Shown here: positions 52,354 to 59,939 of the stretch, piece by piece
Layout: every line of letters starts with the position of its first letter
Numbering within the stretch: the stretch's first letter is position 1
Source of the DNA: Thalassobacillus_A hwangdonensis
GTDB taxonomy: Bacteria > Bacillota > Bacilli > Bacillales > Halobacillaceae
Direction: 5' to 3'
NCBI RefSeq assembly: GCF_042675915.1
Contig: NZ_JBHTKL010000001.1
Location: 1,302,001 to 1,366,000 of the forward strand
DNA length: 64,000 nt
Program-made: the position numbers and the translations under genes
The notes under the pieces: generated by a model
Seen by the model: the letters and a program-made list of their open reading frames with translations, nothing else
Databases searched by the model: none
Told to the model about the DNA's origin: nothing

Positions 52354-52385
52354 ATCAGATGGACTATTACCTTTAGTAGATCAGG

Positions 52386-52437
52386 TGCGTCTGAAAAACG
52401 ACTCGCTTTCCTGCAGGGATGACGGCAATCCACCTGA
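52386..52437 (+). repeat. Dispersed element, truncated copy 5
   Basis: GAAAAACGACTCGCTTTCC begins a fifth copy in the plus orientation, but its core is cut off where copy 4 begins. A possible right arm GTTTTTCC remains at about 52561-52567, beyond copy 4, suggesting a nested insertion. Confidence 0.6.
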
Positions 52438-52547
52438 GTTCGGGAAGGGGGAGACTCTCGTGGGAGAAGGAGCTAGGCGAGACCCCGGAAGGCGCAGCCT
52501 GAGGAGGCTTGCGAGTTCCCCCACAAGAAAGCGAGCCCTTCCCGAAC
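52438..52547 (-). repeat. Dispersed inverted-repeat element, copy 4 (inverted)
   Basis: Perfect 12-bp arms GTTCGGGAAGGG/CCCTTCCCGAAC bound a core that matches copies 1-3 when read on the minus strand (GCTCGCTTTC, AAGCCTCCTC, CTTCCGGGGTCTC, CTTCTCCCAC, GAGTCTC). It lies between the convergent ysdB and TVP38-family genes. Confidence 0.88.
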
Positions 52548-52588
52548 GTAGGCACGTAAGTTTTTCCAATATCTCGAAACCTAACTTT

Positions 52589-53161
52589 TCACCTCGCAGG
52601 TTGAAAAAATTCGTTCCAAGTAAGTGTGTATTGCTTCTTTCTAAGCATAAATGTCAGTAAGCCCAATAGAAGGAGGAATACAACCATAAGCGGTAGCGAT
52701 ATTTTTGAAAGCCATTGGCCGACAGTCGTATAGACGAACGCTAACGGTAAATTTGAAATGAAAGAAGCCTTTACATAGTCTTTGAAATCTACACAGATTT
52801 CTATCAGGCACAGGGATAATAAATGAAAATGGATGAATGGCACCAGTCTCAATACTGCCACTTGTTTGACAGTCAATGAGGACTTTTGTTTGATCACTCT
52901 CTCTTTCAATCGGTACAACCGTTTCAGCACCCCAGGCACCATTTTTATGACCCGGTAGAAAATCGTACTCGATAAGGTAATTCCGATGACAGAATAAACC
53001 GTCCCTGCAAAAGCCCCGAATAATACGCCTCCGGATATGCAGATGAAGACGACAGGCAGGAATAAAAGCGGTCGCAATAAATGAAGTCCTATGAACAGAA
53101 TCGGTGCAAACCAGCCACTCAATTCCATCCAACCCATGAAGCTGACGGCGAGCTGTTCCAT
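52589..53161 (-). CDS. TVP38/TMEM64-family membrane protein
   Basis: This 190-residue protein has about five membrane segments and the SNARE-associated/VTT domain pattern (RPLLFLPVVFICISGGVLFGAFAGTVYSVIGITLSSTIFYRV, VLRLVPFIHFHLLSLC). VTT proteins are thought to move or scramble lipids such as undecaprenyl phosphate carriers, but no specific function can be assigned here. GGAGGGG precedes the ATG. In B. subtilis the related ytxB lies a little further along, so this may be a relocated orthologue. Confidence 0.85.
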   Translation of the reverse strand: MEQLAVSFMGWMELSGWFAPILFIGLHLLRPLLFLPVVFICISGGVLFGAFAGTVYSVIGITLSSTIFYRVIKMVPGVLKRLYRLKERVIKQKSSLTVKQVAVLRLVPFIHFHLLSLCLIEICVDFKDYVKASFISNLPLAFVYTTVGQWLSKISLPLMVVFLLLLGLLTFMLRKKQYTLTWNEFFQPAR

Positions 53162-53194
53162 ACAACCCCCTCCCTGTCTAATTCTATGACAAAA

Positions 53195-53476
53195 TCAGCC
53201 CAAATATAACTTTTGGACAACGTATCCGACAAGAAGAACATGGATAAGCAGCAGAACCGGCATCCCTATTTTGAAGCTTGAATGTTTTGTCTTATGCCGA
53301 AAAACTTTCATCCCCATTACTCCGCCTAAAGCGCCGCCTAATAATGCCAGCAACCATAGTCGTTTTTCTGGAACCCTCCATTGATCACGCCTGGACTTAC
53401 GTTTATCCAAGCCCATGAGAATAAAAAGGAGAAGATTCACTACTAGATAATAGCCAATCAACATCTGGATGGTCAT
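53195..53476 (-). CDS. ysdA: DUF1294 membrane protein YsdA
   Basis: About 93 residues with three hydrophobic segments and the DUF1294 signature (NLLLFILMGLDKRKSRRDQWRVPEKRLWLLALLGGALGGVMGMKVFRHKTKH). Function unknown. ATG 53476 is preceded by GAGGGG; the GTG three codons earlier overlaps that site. It follows rplT as in B. subtilis. Confidence 0.92.
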   Translation of the reverse strand: MTIQMLIGYYLVVNLLLFILMGLDKRKSRRDQWRVPEKRLWLLALLGGALGGVMGMKVFRHKTKHSSFKIGMPVLLLIHVLLVGYVVQKLYLG

Positions 53477-53496
53477 TTCAGTCACCCCTCAATATG

Positions 53497-53529
53497 TAAA
53501 AAGACCATTTCCAGACAGGAAATGGTCTT
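53497..53529 (-). terminator. Terminator of infC-rpmI-rplT
   Basis: AAGACCATTTCC/GGAAATGGTCTT with a 5-base loop and TTTTT on the minus strand. Confidence 0.92.
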
Positions 53530-53536
53530 CAATCGC

Positions 53537-53893
53537 TTATTTCAAAGCTGATTTTGCTTTTTCTGCTAGGCTTGAGAAGCCTTGAGCATCGTTGATTGCT
53601 AGTTCAGCAAGCATTTTACGGTTTACTTCAATACCTGCAAGCTTAAGACCGTGCATTAGACGGCTGTAAGAGATATCGTTCGTACGAGCTGCTGCATTGA
53701 TACGAGCGATCCATAGCTTACGGAAGTCGCGCTTACGTTGGCGACGGTCGCGGTAAGCGTACTGACCTGATTTCATTACTTGTTGTTTTGCAGTCTTGAA
53801 TAGAGCATGTTTTGAACCATAATAACCTTTTGCTAGTTTAAGGACACGTTTACGACGTTGGCGTGTCACTGTTCCACCTTTTACACGTGGCAT
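53537..53893 (-). CDS. rplT: 50S ribosomal protein L20
   Basis: This 118-residue 23S rRNA-binding protein has the basic N-terminal extension (MPRVKGGTVTRQRRKRVLKLAKGYYG) and the globular RNA-binding part (RLMHGLKLAGIEVNRKMLAELA). In Bacillus L20 represses the operon by binding the infC leader. AGGAGGG precedes the ATG. Confidence 0.98.
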   Translation of the reverse strand: MPRVKGGTVTRQRRKRVLKLAKGYYGSKHALFKTAKQQVMKSGQYAYRDRRQRKRDFRKLWIARINAAARTNDISYSRLMHGLKLAGIEVNRKMLAELAINDAQGFSSLAEKAKSALK

Positions 53894-53935
53894 AAGAATT
53901 CCCTCCTATATTCAATGAATCTTCGTTGTTGTCAA

Positions 53936-54133
53936 TTATTTTTTCGGTAGCATTTGAGCGATACGCTTCAAATCGCCTTTGGATACAAGCGTCGCTTTAC
54001 GAAGCTTACGCTTAGCTTTCGTAGATTTGTTTGCGAACAAGTGGCTAGTGAACGCGTGGGAACGTTTCACCTTTCCAGAACCTGTCTTTTTAAAACGCTT
54101 TTGAGAACCTTTGTGGGTTTTCATTTTTGGCAT
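53936..54133 (-). CDS. rpmI: 50S ribosomal protein L35
   Basis: This 65-residue basic protein, MPKMKTHKGSQKRFKKTGSGK onward, is typical L35. AGGAGG precedes the ATG. It lies between infC and rplT in the classical operon. Confidence 0.98.
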   Translation of the reverse strand: MPKMKTHKGSQKRFKKTGSGKVKRSHAFTSHLFANKSTKAKRKLRKATLVSKGDLKRIAQMLPKK

Positions 54134-54168
54134 GGGTAGTTCCTCCTTCTGCTTAATACAATGTCTGC

Positions 54169-54687
54169 TTATTTTTCAGCTAATGGAGCCATCATAAGAA
54201 ACATGCTGCGGCCTTCCATTTTTGGCTTCGTTTCCACTGTTGCAATGTCCTTGCACTCTTCCGCCATACGCTCAAGAACTTTTCTACCAAGATCCTTGTG
54301 CGTAATTGCACGACCGCGGAAACGGACAGAAGCTTTCACTTTATCGCCTTTTTCGAGGAATTTACGAGCGTTACGCAGCTTCGTGTTGAAGTCGTGCTCT
54401 TCAATTCCAGGGCTCAAGCGTACTTCCTTGACTTTGATCGTCGTCTGCTTTTTACGAGCTTCTTTATCTTTCTTCTGCTGCTCGAAACGGTATTTACCGT
54501 AGTCCATGATACGACAGACCGGTGGTTTGGCATTCGGTGCCACCAAGACTAGATCAAGATTAGCGTTTGCAGCAATATCAAGCGCTTCCTGACGTGTTTT
54601 CACGCCCAGCTGATCTCCATTGCTATCAATGAGTCGCACTTCACGTGCTCTGATTTTCTCATTAACGTTCATATTATCTTTGCTAAT
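54169..54687 (-). CDS. infC: Translation initiation factor IF-3, ATT start
   Basis: IF-3 keeps the ribosomal subunits apart and proofreads start codons. The N-domain (NEKIRAREVRLIDSNGDQLGVK) is followed by a basic linker and the C-domain (KEVRLSPGIEEHDFNTKLRNARKFLEKGDKVK). I start at ATT 54687 (then SKDNMNVNEK), since GGAGGTGA lies six to seven bases upstream. The ATG at 54672 has no ribosome site and would drop conserved residues. An ATT start permits IF-3 to regulate its own translation, as known in other bacteria. 172 residues. Confidence 0.95.
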   Translation of the reverse strand: MSKDNMNVNEKIRAREVRLIDSNGDQLGVKTRQEALDIAANANLDLVLVAPNAKPPVCRIMDYGKYRFEQQKKDKEARKKQTTIKVKEVRLSPGIEEHDFNTKLRNARKFLEKGDKVKASVRFRGRAITHKDLGRKVLERMAEECKDIATVETKPKMEGRSMFLMMAPLAEK

Positions 54688-54746
54688 AACCAGTCACCTC
54701 CGTAGTGATTTAGAAACGATCCTTCATCGACAAGGTTTTATCCATT

Positions 54747-54884
54747 AAAAAAAGCGTCGGTACACATACTGCACCCACACTTATCCATTCAAAAGGATTA
54801 CGTGACCTGCCAACTGCATATTGCGTCGATCAGGTGAGAAGCGGGTGCTTCTACTTGTCTCAGATCCGTTCATTAAGTTTACCT
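54747..54884 (-). promoter_or_regulatory. L20 leader (ribosomal protein autoregulation)
   Basis: The infC leader contains GCACCCGC pairing at long range with GTGGGTGC, and a GACGC-TTTTTTT end at 54747-54753, as in the Bacillus L20 leader that mimics the 23S rRNA site. Bound L20 would cause premature termination. Confidence 0.85.
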
Positions 54885-54889
54885 TAACT

Positions 54890-54918
54890 ATAGTAGCATG
54901 CGCGACGATCTCTGTCAA
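54890..54918 (-). promoter_or_regulatory. Promoter of infC-rpmI-rplT
   Basis: TTGACA-N17-TACTAT on the minus strand, one base from consensus in the -10, placed just before the L20 leader. Confidence 0.9.
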
Positions 54919-55004
54919 CCAACGAAAAAGCATTCATTGCCGACTACAAAATGATAATACATTTCTTAGGCTATTTCAATAATAATTTATAGTGGACAAG
55001 ATGA

Positions 55005-55628
55005 TCACATTGAAAAACTTGAAATTAAATTCCACAGCATATGTAATAGGATTGCAGCTGAAAGCGATCGCTTCAAGTGATAGATGAATCCGAATGCAAT
55101 CCCCATCGTCATACCGAAGAGCTCGTAATCACCGTGCATCCATCCGAAAAGGACCGAAGTAATCAGAATGGCCACTATACTTCCAACTTTGTTAGTCAAC
55201 CAATGCTGAACCATTCCCCGGAATATCACTTCTTCATAAATGGCTACTAAAACAATTACACTAAACAAAAATATGTAAGACTCGTGACGGTCACTGTAAT
55301 TATACAAATATAAAAATCGTTGGTCGACCAAGATTTCATATCTAAATATAATTTCCCTGCTTATATATAGAAACACCAGAAGCATCAATATCCATATGTA
55401 AGTAGTGTAATCTTTTAAAACAGATGGTACTAAAACTGAAAAAATGTGAGTTCGTATTGATGGAAGTATCAGGAAAAATAGTGAGACAATGAGAAATTCT
55501 GCAACATAGCGAAACTCTCGATATACAAAAAAGTCTGAGGAAACACCAAACAAATGTAGCAGGTAAGATTCTAAAATCAGAAACAGGATGAAGAATGATA
55601 TGTACTGAATCACTTTCGTTTTTTCCAC
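55005..55628 (-). CDS. CPBP-family intramembrane metalloprotease
   Basis: About 207 residues with six to seven hydrophobic helices and the CPBP (CAAX protease/bacteriocin-processing) motifs: EEVIFRG near residue 143, SVLFGWMHG and HMLWN. The glutamates and histidines are the expected metal ligands. Substrate unknown; such proteins can serve in immunity or signalling. The start is uncertain: GTG 55628 with a weak GGTGGTG upstream; the frame is open to 55664. It is visibly more A/T-rich than its neighbours and sits between two conserved translation units, so recent acquisition is possible. Confidence 0.85.
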   Translation of the reverse strand: MEKTKVIQYISFFILFLILESYLLHLFGVSSDFFVYREFRYVAEFLIVSLFFLILPSIRTHIFSVLVPSVLKDYTTYIWILMLLVFLYISREIIFRYEILVDQRFLYLYNYSDRHESYIFLFSVIVLVAIYEEVIFRGMVQHWLTNKVGSIVAILITSVLFGWMHGDYELFGMTMGIAFGFIYHLKRSLSAAILLHMLWNLISSFSM

Positions 55629-55706
55629 ATAAACACCACCATTGTTAATCAAAATCACAACCACTGGATGATTTTCCCATTATATCATAAGCCAAGTTAG
55701 ATATAA

Positions 55707-55744
55707 TCAAAAAGAAAAGCTGCCCATCTCTGGACAGCTTTTCT
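55707..55744 (-). terminator. Terminator of thrS
   Basis: AGAAAAGCTG/CAGCTTTTCT with CC/GG extension and TTTTTG on the minus strand. Confidence 0.88.
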
Positions 55745-55747
55745 CCT

Positions 55748-57694
55748 TTATTTATTCAACAAGCGTTGATCTATTTCATTTTTGATTTCGGATTTGAAAG
55801 TTTCGACAGACTTCGTCTCCGATTCTTTCTGACCGTAACGGCGTACATTGACTGCGTTCGCTTCCACTTCCTTATCGCCTACGACAAGCTGGAACGGAAC
55901 TTTCTGAACTTGTGCTTCACGGATCTTATAGCCGATTTTCTCATCGCGTTCATCAACTTCTACACGAACTCCAGCCATACGCAGCTCATCTTCCAGCTTC
56001 TTCGCATATTCAAGGTGCGCTTCTGCCGAAACTGGAATGATTTTCGCCTGTACAGGTGAAAGCCATGTAGGGAAAGCTCCTTTGTATTCTTCGATAAGGA
56101 ATGCCACAAAGCGTTCCATTGTGGAAACAACTCCCCGGTGGATGACGACTGGGCGGTGATTATTCCCGTCTTCTCCAACATAAGTGAGGTCAAAACGCTC
56201 AGGAAGGTGGAAGTCCAGCTGTACAGTGGAAAGTGTTTCATCCTTTCCAAGTGCTGTTTTCACTTGAACGTCAAGCTTCGGACCGTAGAATGCCGCTTCT
56301 CCTTCAGCCTCTACATAATCAAGGTCCATGTCTTCCATCGTTTCCTTCAGCATCGCCTGTGCTTTGTTCCACATCTCATCATTATCTACATATTTCTCTT
56401 TATCTTCTGGATCACGGTAAGATAAGCGGAAGTAATAATCATTGATGCCGAAGTCTTTGTACACTTCCTGGACGAGACGGACGACGCGGATGAACTCATC
56501 CTTCAACTGGTCCGGTCTTGCAAAGATATGAGCATCATTCAATGTCATCGCACGGACTCGCTGCAACCCTGCAAGTGCTCCTGACATTTCGTGACGATGC
56601 ATCGTACCTAGTTCAGCAATACGCACCGGCAGGTTACGGTAGCTGTGCAGCTGATTCTTATATACCATCATATGGTGCGGGCAGTTCATTGGACGAAGCA
56701 CTAGATCTTCATTGTCCATTTCCATTACCGGGAACATGTCGTCCTGGTAGTGATCCCAGTGGCCACTTGTCTTATATAGATCAACGCTTCCTAAAACTGG
56801 CGTATAAACATGATCGTAACCAAGCTTCTCTTCCATATCGACGATATAGCGTTCAATTGTGCGACGCACTGTTGCACCTTTCGGAAGCCATAATGGAAGA
56901 CCTTGTCCAACCTTCTGATTGACGGTGAAAATGCCAAGTTCTTTCCCTAGCTTACGGTGGTCACGTTCTTTTGCTTCTTCAAGCAATCGCAAGTGTTCAT
57001 CAAGGTGTGCTTTCTTTTCGAATGCAGTCCCGTAGATACGCTGAAGCATCTTGTTATTGCTGTCACCACGCCAGTAGGCACCGGAAATACTCAATAACTT
57101 GAAAATCTTGATTTTACTTGTCTGCGGAACGTGGATTCCTCGGCAAAGATCGAAGAACTCCCCTTGCTTGTAAATCGTGATCGGCTGACCTTCAGGGATG
57201 GCATCAATCAGCTCATCCTTCAGGTCATCCCCAATTTCTTCAAACATACGCTTCGCTTCTTCACGAGAAACTTCCACGCGTTCGATTTCAAGGTTTTCAT
57301 CTACGATGCGCTTCATCTCTTTTTCGATTTTCGGAAGGTCTTCCGGCGTCAATGACTCATCCATATCGATGTCGTAATAGAAACCGTTCTCGATGACCGG
57401 ACCGACCCCAAGCTTCACGTTTCCGAAAAGACGCTTGACTGCCTGAGCCATCAAGTGTGCAGTTGAATGACGGAGCACTTCCACCCCTTCAGGATTCTTG
57501 TAAGTAACGATCTCAATCGCTCCACCTTGTTCGATAGGACGACGTAGATCATACAGCTCTCCATCTATTTTGATTGCTAATGCCTGCTTTTTCAGACCTG
57601 GGGAAATATCGAATGCGACGTCTTCTCCAGTTGTACCATGTGGAAACTCTTTGACATTTCCATCTGGAAAAGTCAGCTTAATCTGATCTGACAT
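55748..57694 (-). CDS. thrS: Threonine-tRNA ligase
   Basis: This class II synthetase has 648 residues. The N-terminal TGS domain (PHGTTGEDVAFDIS) is followed by the editing domain with the HSTAHLMAQAVKRLF zinc motif, motif 2 (RIAELGTMHRHEMSGALAGLQRVRAMTLNDAHIF), zinc ligands in NCPHHMMVY, motif 3 (VVIHRGVVSTMERFVAFL) and an anticodon-binding C-terminus. AAGGAGAG precedes the ATG. It is controlled by the upstream T-box. Confidence 0.98.
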   Translation of the reverse strand: MSDQIKLTFPDGNVKEFPHGTTGEDVAFDISPGLKKQALAIKIDGELYDLRRPIEQGGAIEIVTYKNPEGVEVLRHSTAHLMAQAVKRLFGNVKLGVGPVIENGFYYDIDMDESLTPEDLPKIEKEMKRIVDENLEIERVEVSREEAKRMFEEIGDDLKDELIDAIPEGQPITIYKQGEFFDLCRGIHVPQTSKIKIFKLLSISGAYWRGDSNNKMLQRIYGTAFEKKAHLDEHLRLLEEAKERDHRKLGKELGIFTVNQKVGQGLPLWLPKGATVRRTIERYIVDMEEKLGYDHVYTPVLGSVDLYKTSGHWDHYQDDMFPVMEMDNEDLVLRPMNCPHHMMVYKNQLHSYRNLPVRIAELGTMHRHEMSGALAGLQRVRAMTLNDAHIFARPDQLKDEFIRVVRLVQEVYKDFGINDYYFRLSYRDPEDKEKYVDNDEMWNKAQAMLKETMEDMDLDYVEAEGEAAFYGPKLDVQVKTALGKDETLSTVQLDFHLPERFDLTYVGEDGNNHRPVVIHRGVVSTMERFVAFLIEEYKGAFPTWLSPVQAKIIPVSAEAHLEYAKKLEDELRMAGVRVEVDERDEKIGYKIREAQVQKVPFQLVVGDKEVEANAVNVRRYGQKESETKSVETFKSEIKNEIDQRLLNK

Positions 57695-57726
57695 AGAAAA
57701 CTCTCCTTTACCTCTTTAATGAATTA

Positions 57727-57985
57727 AAAAACGCCCATCCCTCTGCATCATGCAAAGGGACGAGCGTGTTCGTCGTGGTTCCACCCTAATTCCCACAGAA
57801 AAAACTGTGGCTCTGAAATCTTTAACGCAGATGTACGTCTTCAGCTACGTTCAGTTCACTGAAGAGGTTCAGAGGTGGTAAACATCCGTACGTGTGCAGG
57901 AAGCTTCCAGCCATGGCTTCCTTCTCTGTATCACCGTCTCCGAAGTTCGTGTCCTCGTCTTAACCTTTTGTGATTGAAGTTATAT
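57727..57985 (-). promoter_or_regulatory. Thr T-box riboswitch of thrS
   Basis: The minus strand has the T-box core AGGGTGGAACCACG (near 57770-57788), then a terminator hairpin (CGCTCGTCCCTTTGCAT / ATGCAGAGGGATGGGCG) with TTTTTT at 57728. An ACC codon sits in the expected specifier region (near 57872-57884). It should respond to uncharged tRNA-Thr. Confidence 0.93.
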
Positions 57986-57991
57986 GTACGT

Positions 57992-58020
57992 ATTATAGCG
58001 ATAGACCACACATAAATCAA
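57992..58020 (-). promoter_or_regulatory. Promoter of the thrS leader
   Basis: TTGATT-N17-TATAAT on the minus strand, in the gap after the ytxC stop. Confidence 0.85.
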
Positions 58021-58032
58021 GCGAGAAACGAA

Positions 58033-58878
58033 TTAATTCAAACCAGGTGATGTGAACGGAAATTGTTCCTTAGGTTTATACAATGCTTTTTCCTGAAAGA
58101 TATTGATGATGGTCTGGACCTTGGGATCCGATGGGTCTGTACCATAGATGAATAAACGTTTTGGGGCGTAGATGAGCAGTGGAGAGATCATTCCATCTTC
58201 CCTGTCTCCTAAAAACAAGTGGACTGGCTCTTTGTTCATCTGGGCTTCCAGTTCCTCTTTTGCAATTCGTTTACCGTTTTTCTCAAAGAAATAAAAGCTT
58301 CTGCGATGCAATACATGCATTTCTTCGACCAATGATTCTTTTTTAGTCATGTACGTCCTCAACGAATCAACCCAACTCTGATAATCTTCCTCACGTTTGA
58401 ACTCGTCGATCGCACTGCCGATATAATCAAGCAGTAGCATGCGGTGGTGCTTGAAACAGAAGCTCATCATATCATCGAAGGATAGCGCGGCTTTCAATTG
58501 AATTCGATCGCGAAGAAACTGCTTGATGGAGGCTTCCAAATCCGGATGCCTCACTCCTAGACGTTTTCGCTGATCACTGTCCCGAAGCCAGTCACATATA
58601 TCGATGATCCGGTCGACCTCCTCGTTATCCTGATAGTAATAACTGCCCCGGATCAGCTTGTCCAGCCATAATCGGAGCCGATGCTTATGAATGAGCTGAA
58701 CGAAGATATTCAACAGGAAATCGATTTCCTGGTGCTTCATATCGCTTGCGACAAGTGACACTTCATTCCTGCCTTTCTCATCCCCTCTCCACTGGACCTG
58801 ATATTTCGCCCCTTCCTGCATGATAAAATCACAAAAAGACACCGTCTCTTGTCTTGATAAAAAAAAGATTCGTATCAT
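58033..58878 (-). CDS. ytxC: Sporulation-associated protein YtxC
   Basis: This 281-residue soluble protein of the YtxC family occurs in spore-formers next to thrS and dnaI. It is largely helical with a segment RGSYYYQDNEEVDRIIDICDWLRDSD and a C-terminal LLIYAPKRLFIYGT. Molecular role unknown. AGGGGG precedes the ATG. It is transcribed toward thrS and has its own upstream terminator separating it from dnaI. Confidence 0.9.
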   Translation of the reverse strand: MIRIFFLSRQETVSFCDFIMQEGAKYQVQWRGDEKGRNEVSLVASDMKHQEIDFLLNIFVQLIHKHRLRLWLDKLIRGSYYYQDNEEVDRIIDICDWLRDSDQRKRLGVRHPDLEASIKQFLRDRIQLKAALSFDDMMSFCFKHHRMLLLDYIGSAIDEFKREEDYQSWVDSLRTYMTKKESLVEEMHVLHRRSFYFFEKNGKRIAKEELEAQMNKEPVHLFLGDREDGMISPLLIYAPKRLFIYGTDPSDPKVQTIINIFQEKALYKPKEQFPFTSPGLN

Positions 58879-58936
58879 ATCAGAACCGTTCCCCCTAACA
58901 ACAATCGATCTACTCTAACTATATGGGGGATTGTAT

Positions 58937-58975
58937 AAAAAAATGCTTATCCAGATCGGAAGTCTGGATAAGCAT
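58937..58975 (-). terminator. Terminator after dnaI
   Basis: ATGCTTATCCAGA/TCTGGATAAGCAT is a 13-bp stem with a 7-base loop and a T-run on the minus strand. Confidence 0.92.
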
Positions 58976-58981
58976 ATAAAG

Positions 58982-59920
58982 TCAATCCGCATTTCTTCGG
59001 TTATGGCTGTATAATGGGACGTCCTTGCTCACTTGTTTGATCCGTTCGATGATCCTTGACGCTTTCACACGTTCGATTTCGCCTCTATTGCTAGTCGCAA
59101 AAATTTCCTCGAGCTGCTTCAGATTGTAATTCGAACTGAAAAAGACAGGCAGTCGCTCCATCATCCGGTACTGCAAAATCGATCCGAGGATTTCATCCCT
59201 GAACCATGCAGATTGTGACTCTGCTCCAATATCGTCAAGCATCAGGACAGGAGCTTTTTTGAAGGCATCGATTTTAGTACTGATGGAATCGTCCTTGATC
59301 GATGATTTCATTTCCCGGACAAATTCCGGCATGTAGATGATCATCGATGGGATTCCTTTTTCACTAAGTCGATTTGCAATCGCCCCAAGAAAATAGGTTT
59401 TCCCTACACCGAAGGGGCCATGAAAATAAAGACCTTTGGAAGGAAGCTCTTCCTTGATGTCTTCAAGATAAGCGACCATCGTTTCGATTGCATTTGATCG
59501 GTTCCCATCCTCCAGGTCGATTCGCTCGAGCTTGGCTTCAAGTATTTCTCTTGGCATATACAGACTTTTGATCAGCGATTGTTCTTTCTTCTGACTGTCA
59601 TCTGCCACTTTCCGATGGCATTTATCATAGGTCAGATGGATGTTCTTCCCTTCGACCTCCATTGTAGGTGTAAAGCCCTTCATGATATTGATGCAGCCAT
59701 CAAGGGATGGGCAGCTTTCACATTCTTTCGATTGTGTATGGTATTCATAGAGCTTCATTAATTGTCGATCAATGGATGCCTCATCCAGTGAAGGATTGTT
59801 TTTCAGCAGACTCTTTACTTCATGAGAATTCAGAAGTTCATGTCTGATCTTTTTATAATTACTGGCAAAATCTTTATTTTCACGCATCCACTTTTTCAGG
59901 GACGTTTGTATGGAATCCAT
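58982..59920 (-). CDS. dnaI: Helicase loader DnaI
   Basis: This AAA+ ATPase loads the DnaC helicase at oriC and restart sites in Bacillus. The N-terminal helicase-binding domain carries a zinc motif (CESCPSLDGC). The AAA+ domain has Walker A GPFGVGKTYF, Walker B VLMLDDIG and sensor SSNYNLKQLEEIF. The 312 residues match. It follows dnaB by 19 bp. Confidence 0.96.
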   Translation of the reverse strand: MDSIQTSLKKWMRENKDFASNYKKIRHELLNSHEVKSLLKNNPSLDEASIDRQLMKLYEYHTQSKECESCPSLDGCINIMKGFTPTMEVEGKNIHLTYDKCHRKVADDSQKKEQSLIKSLYMPREILEAKLERIDLEDGNRSNAIETMVAYLEDIKEELPSKGLYFHGPFGVGKTYFLGAIANRLSEKGIPSMIIYMPEFVREMKSSIKDDSISTKIDAFKKAPVLMLDDIGAESQSAWFRDEILGSILQYRMMERLPVFFSSNYNLKQLEEIFATSNRGEIERVKASRIIERIKQVSKDVPLYSHNRRNAD

Positions 59921-59939
59921 CGTTCACCACACCTTTTGG

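Noticed and set aside
52373..52660. Overlapping short frames on both strands around 52.5 kb
   Set aside because: They arise from repeat copies 4 and 5 and have no ribosome sites.
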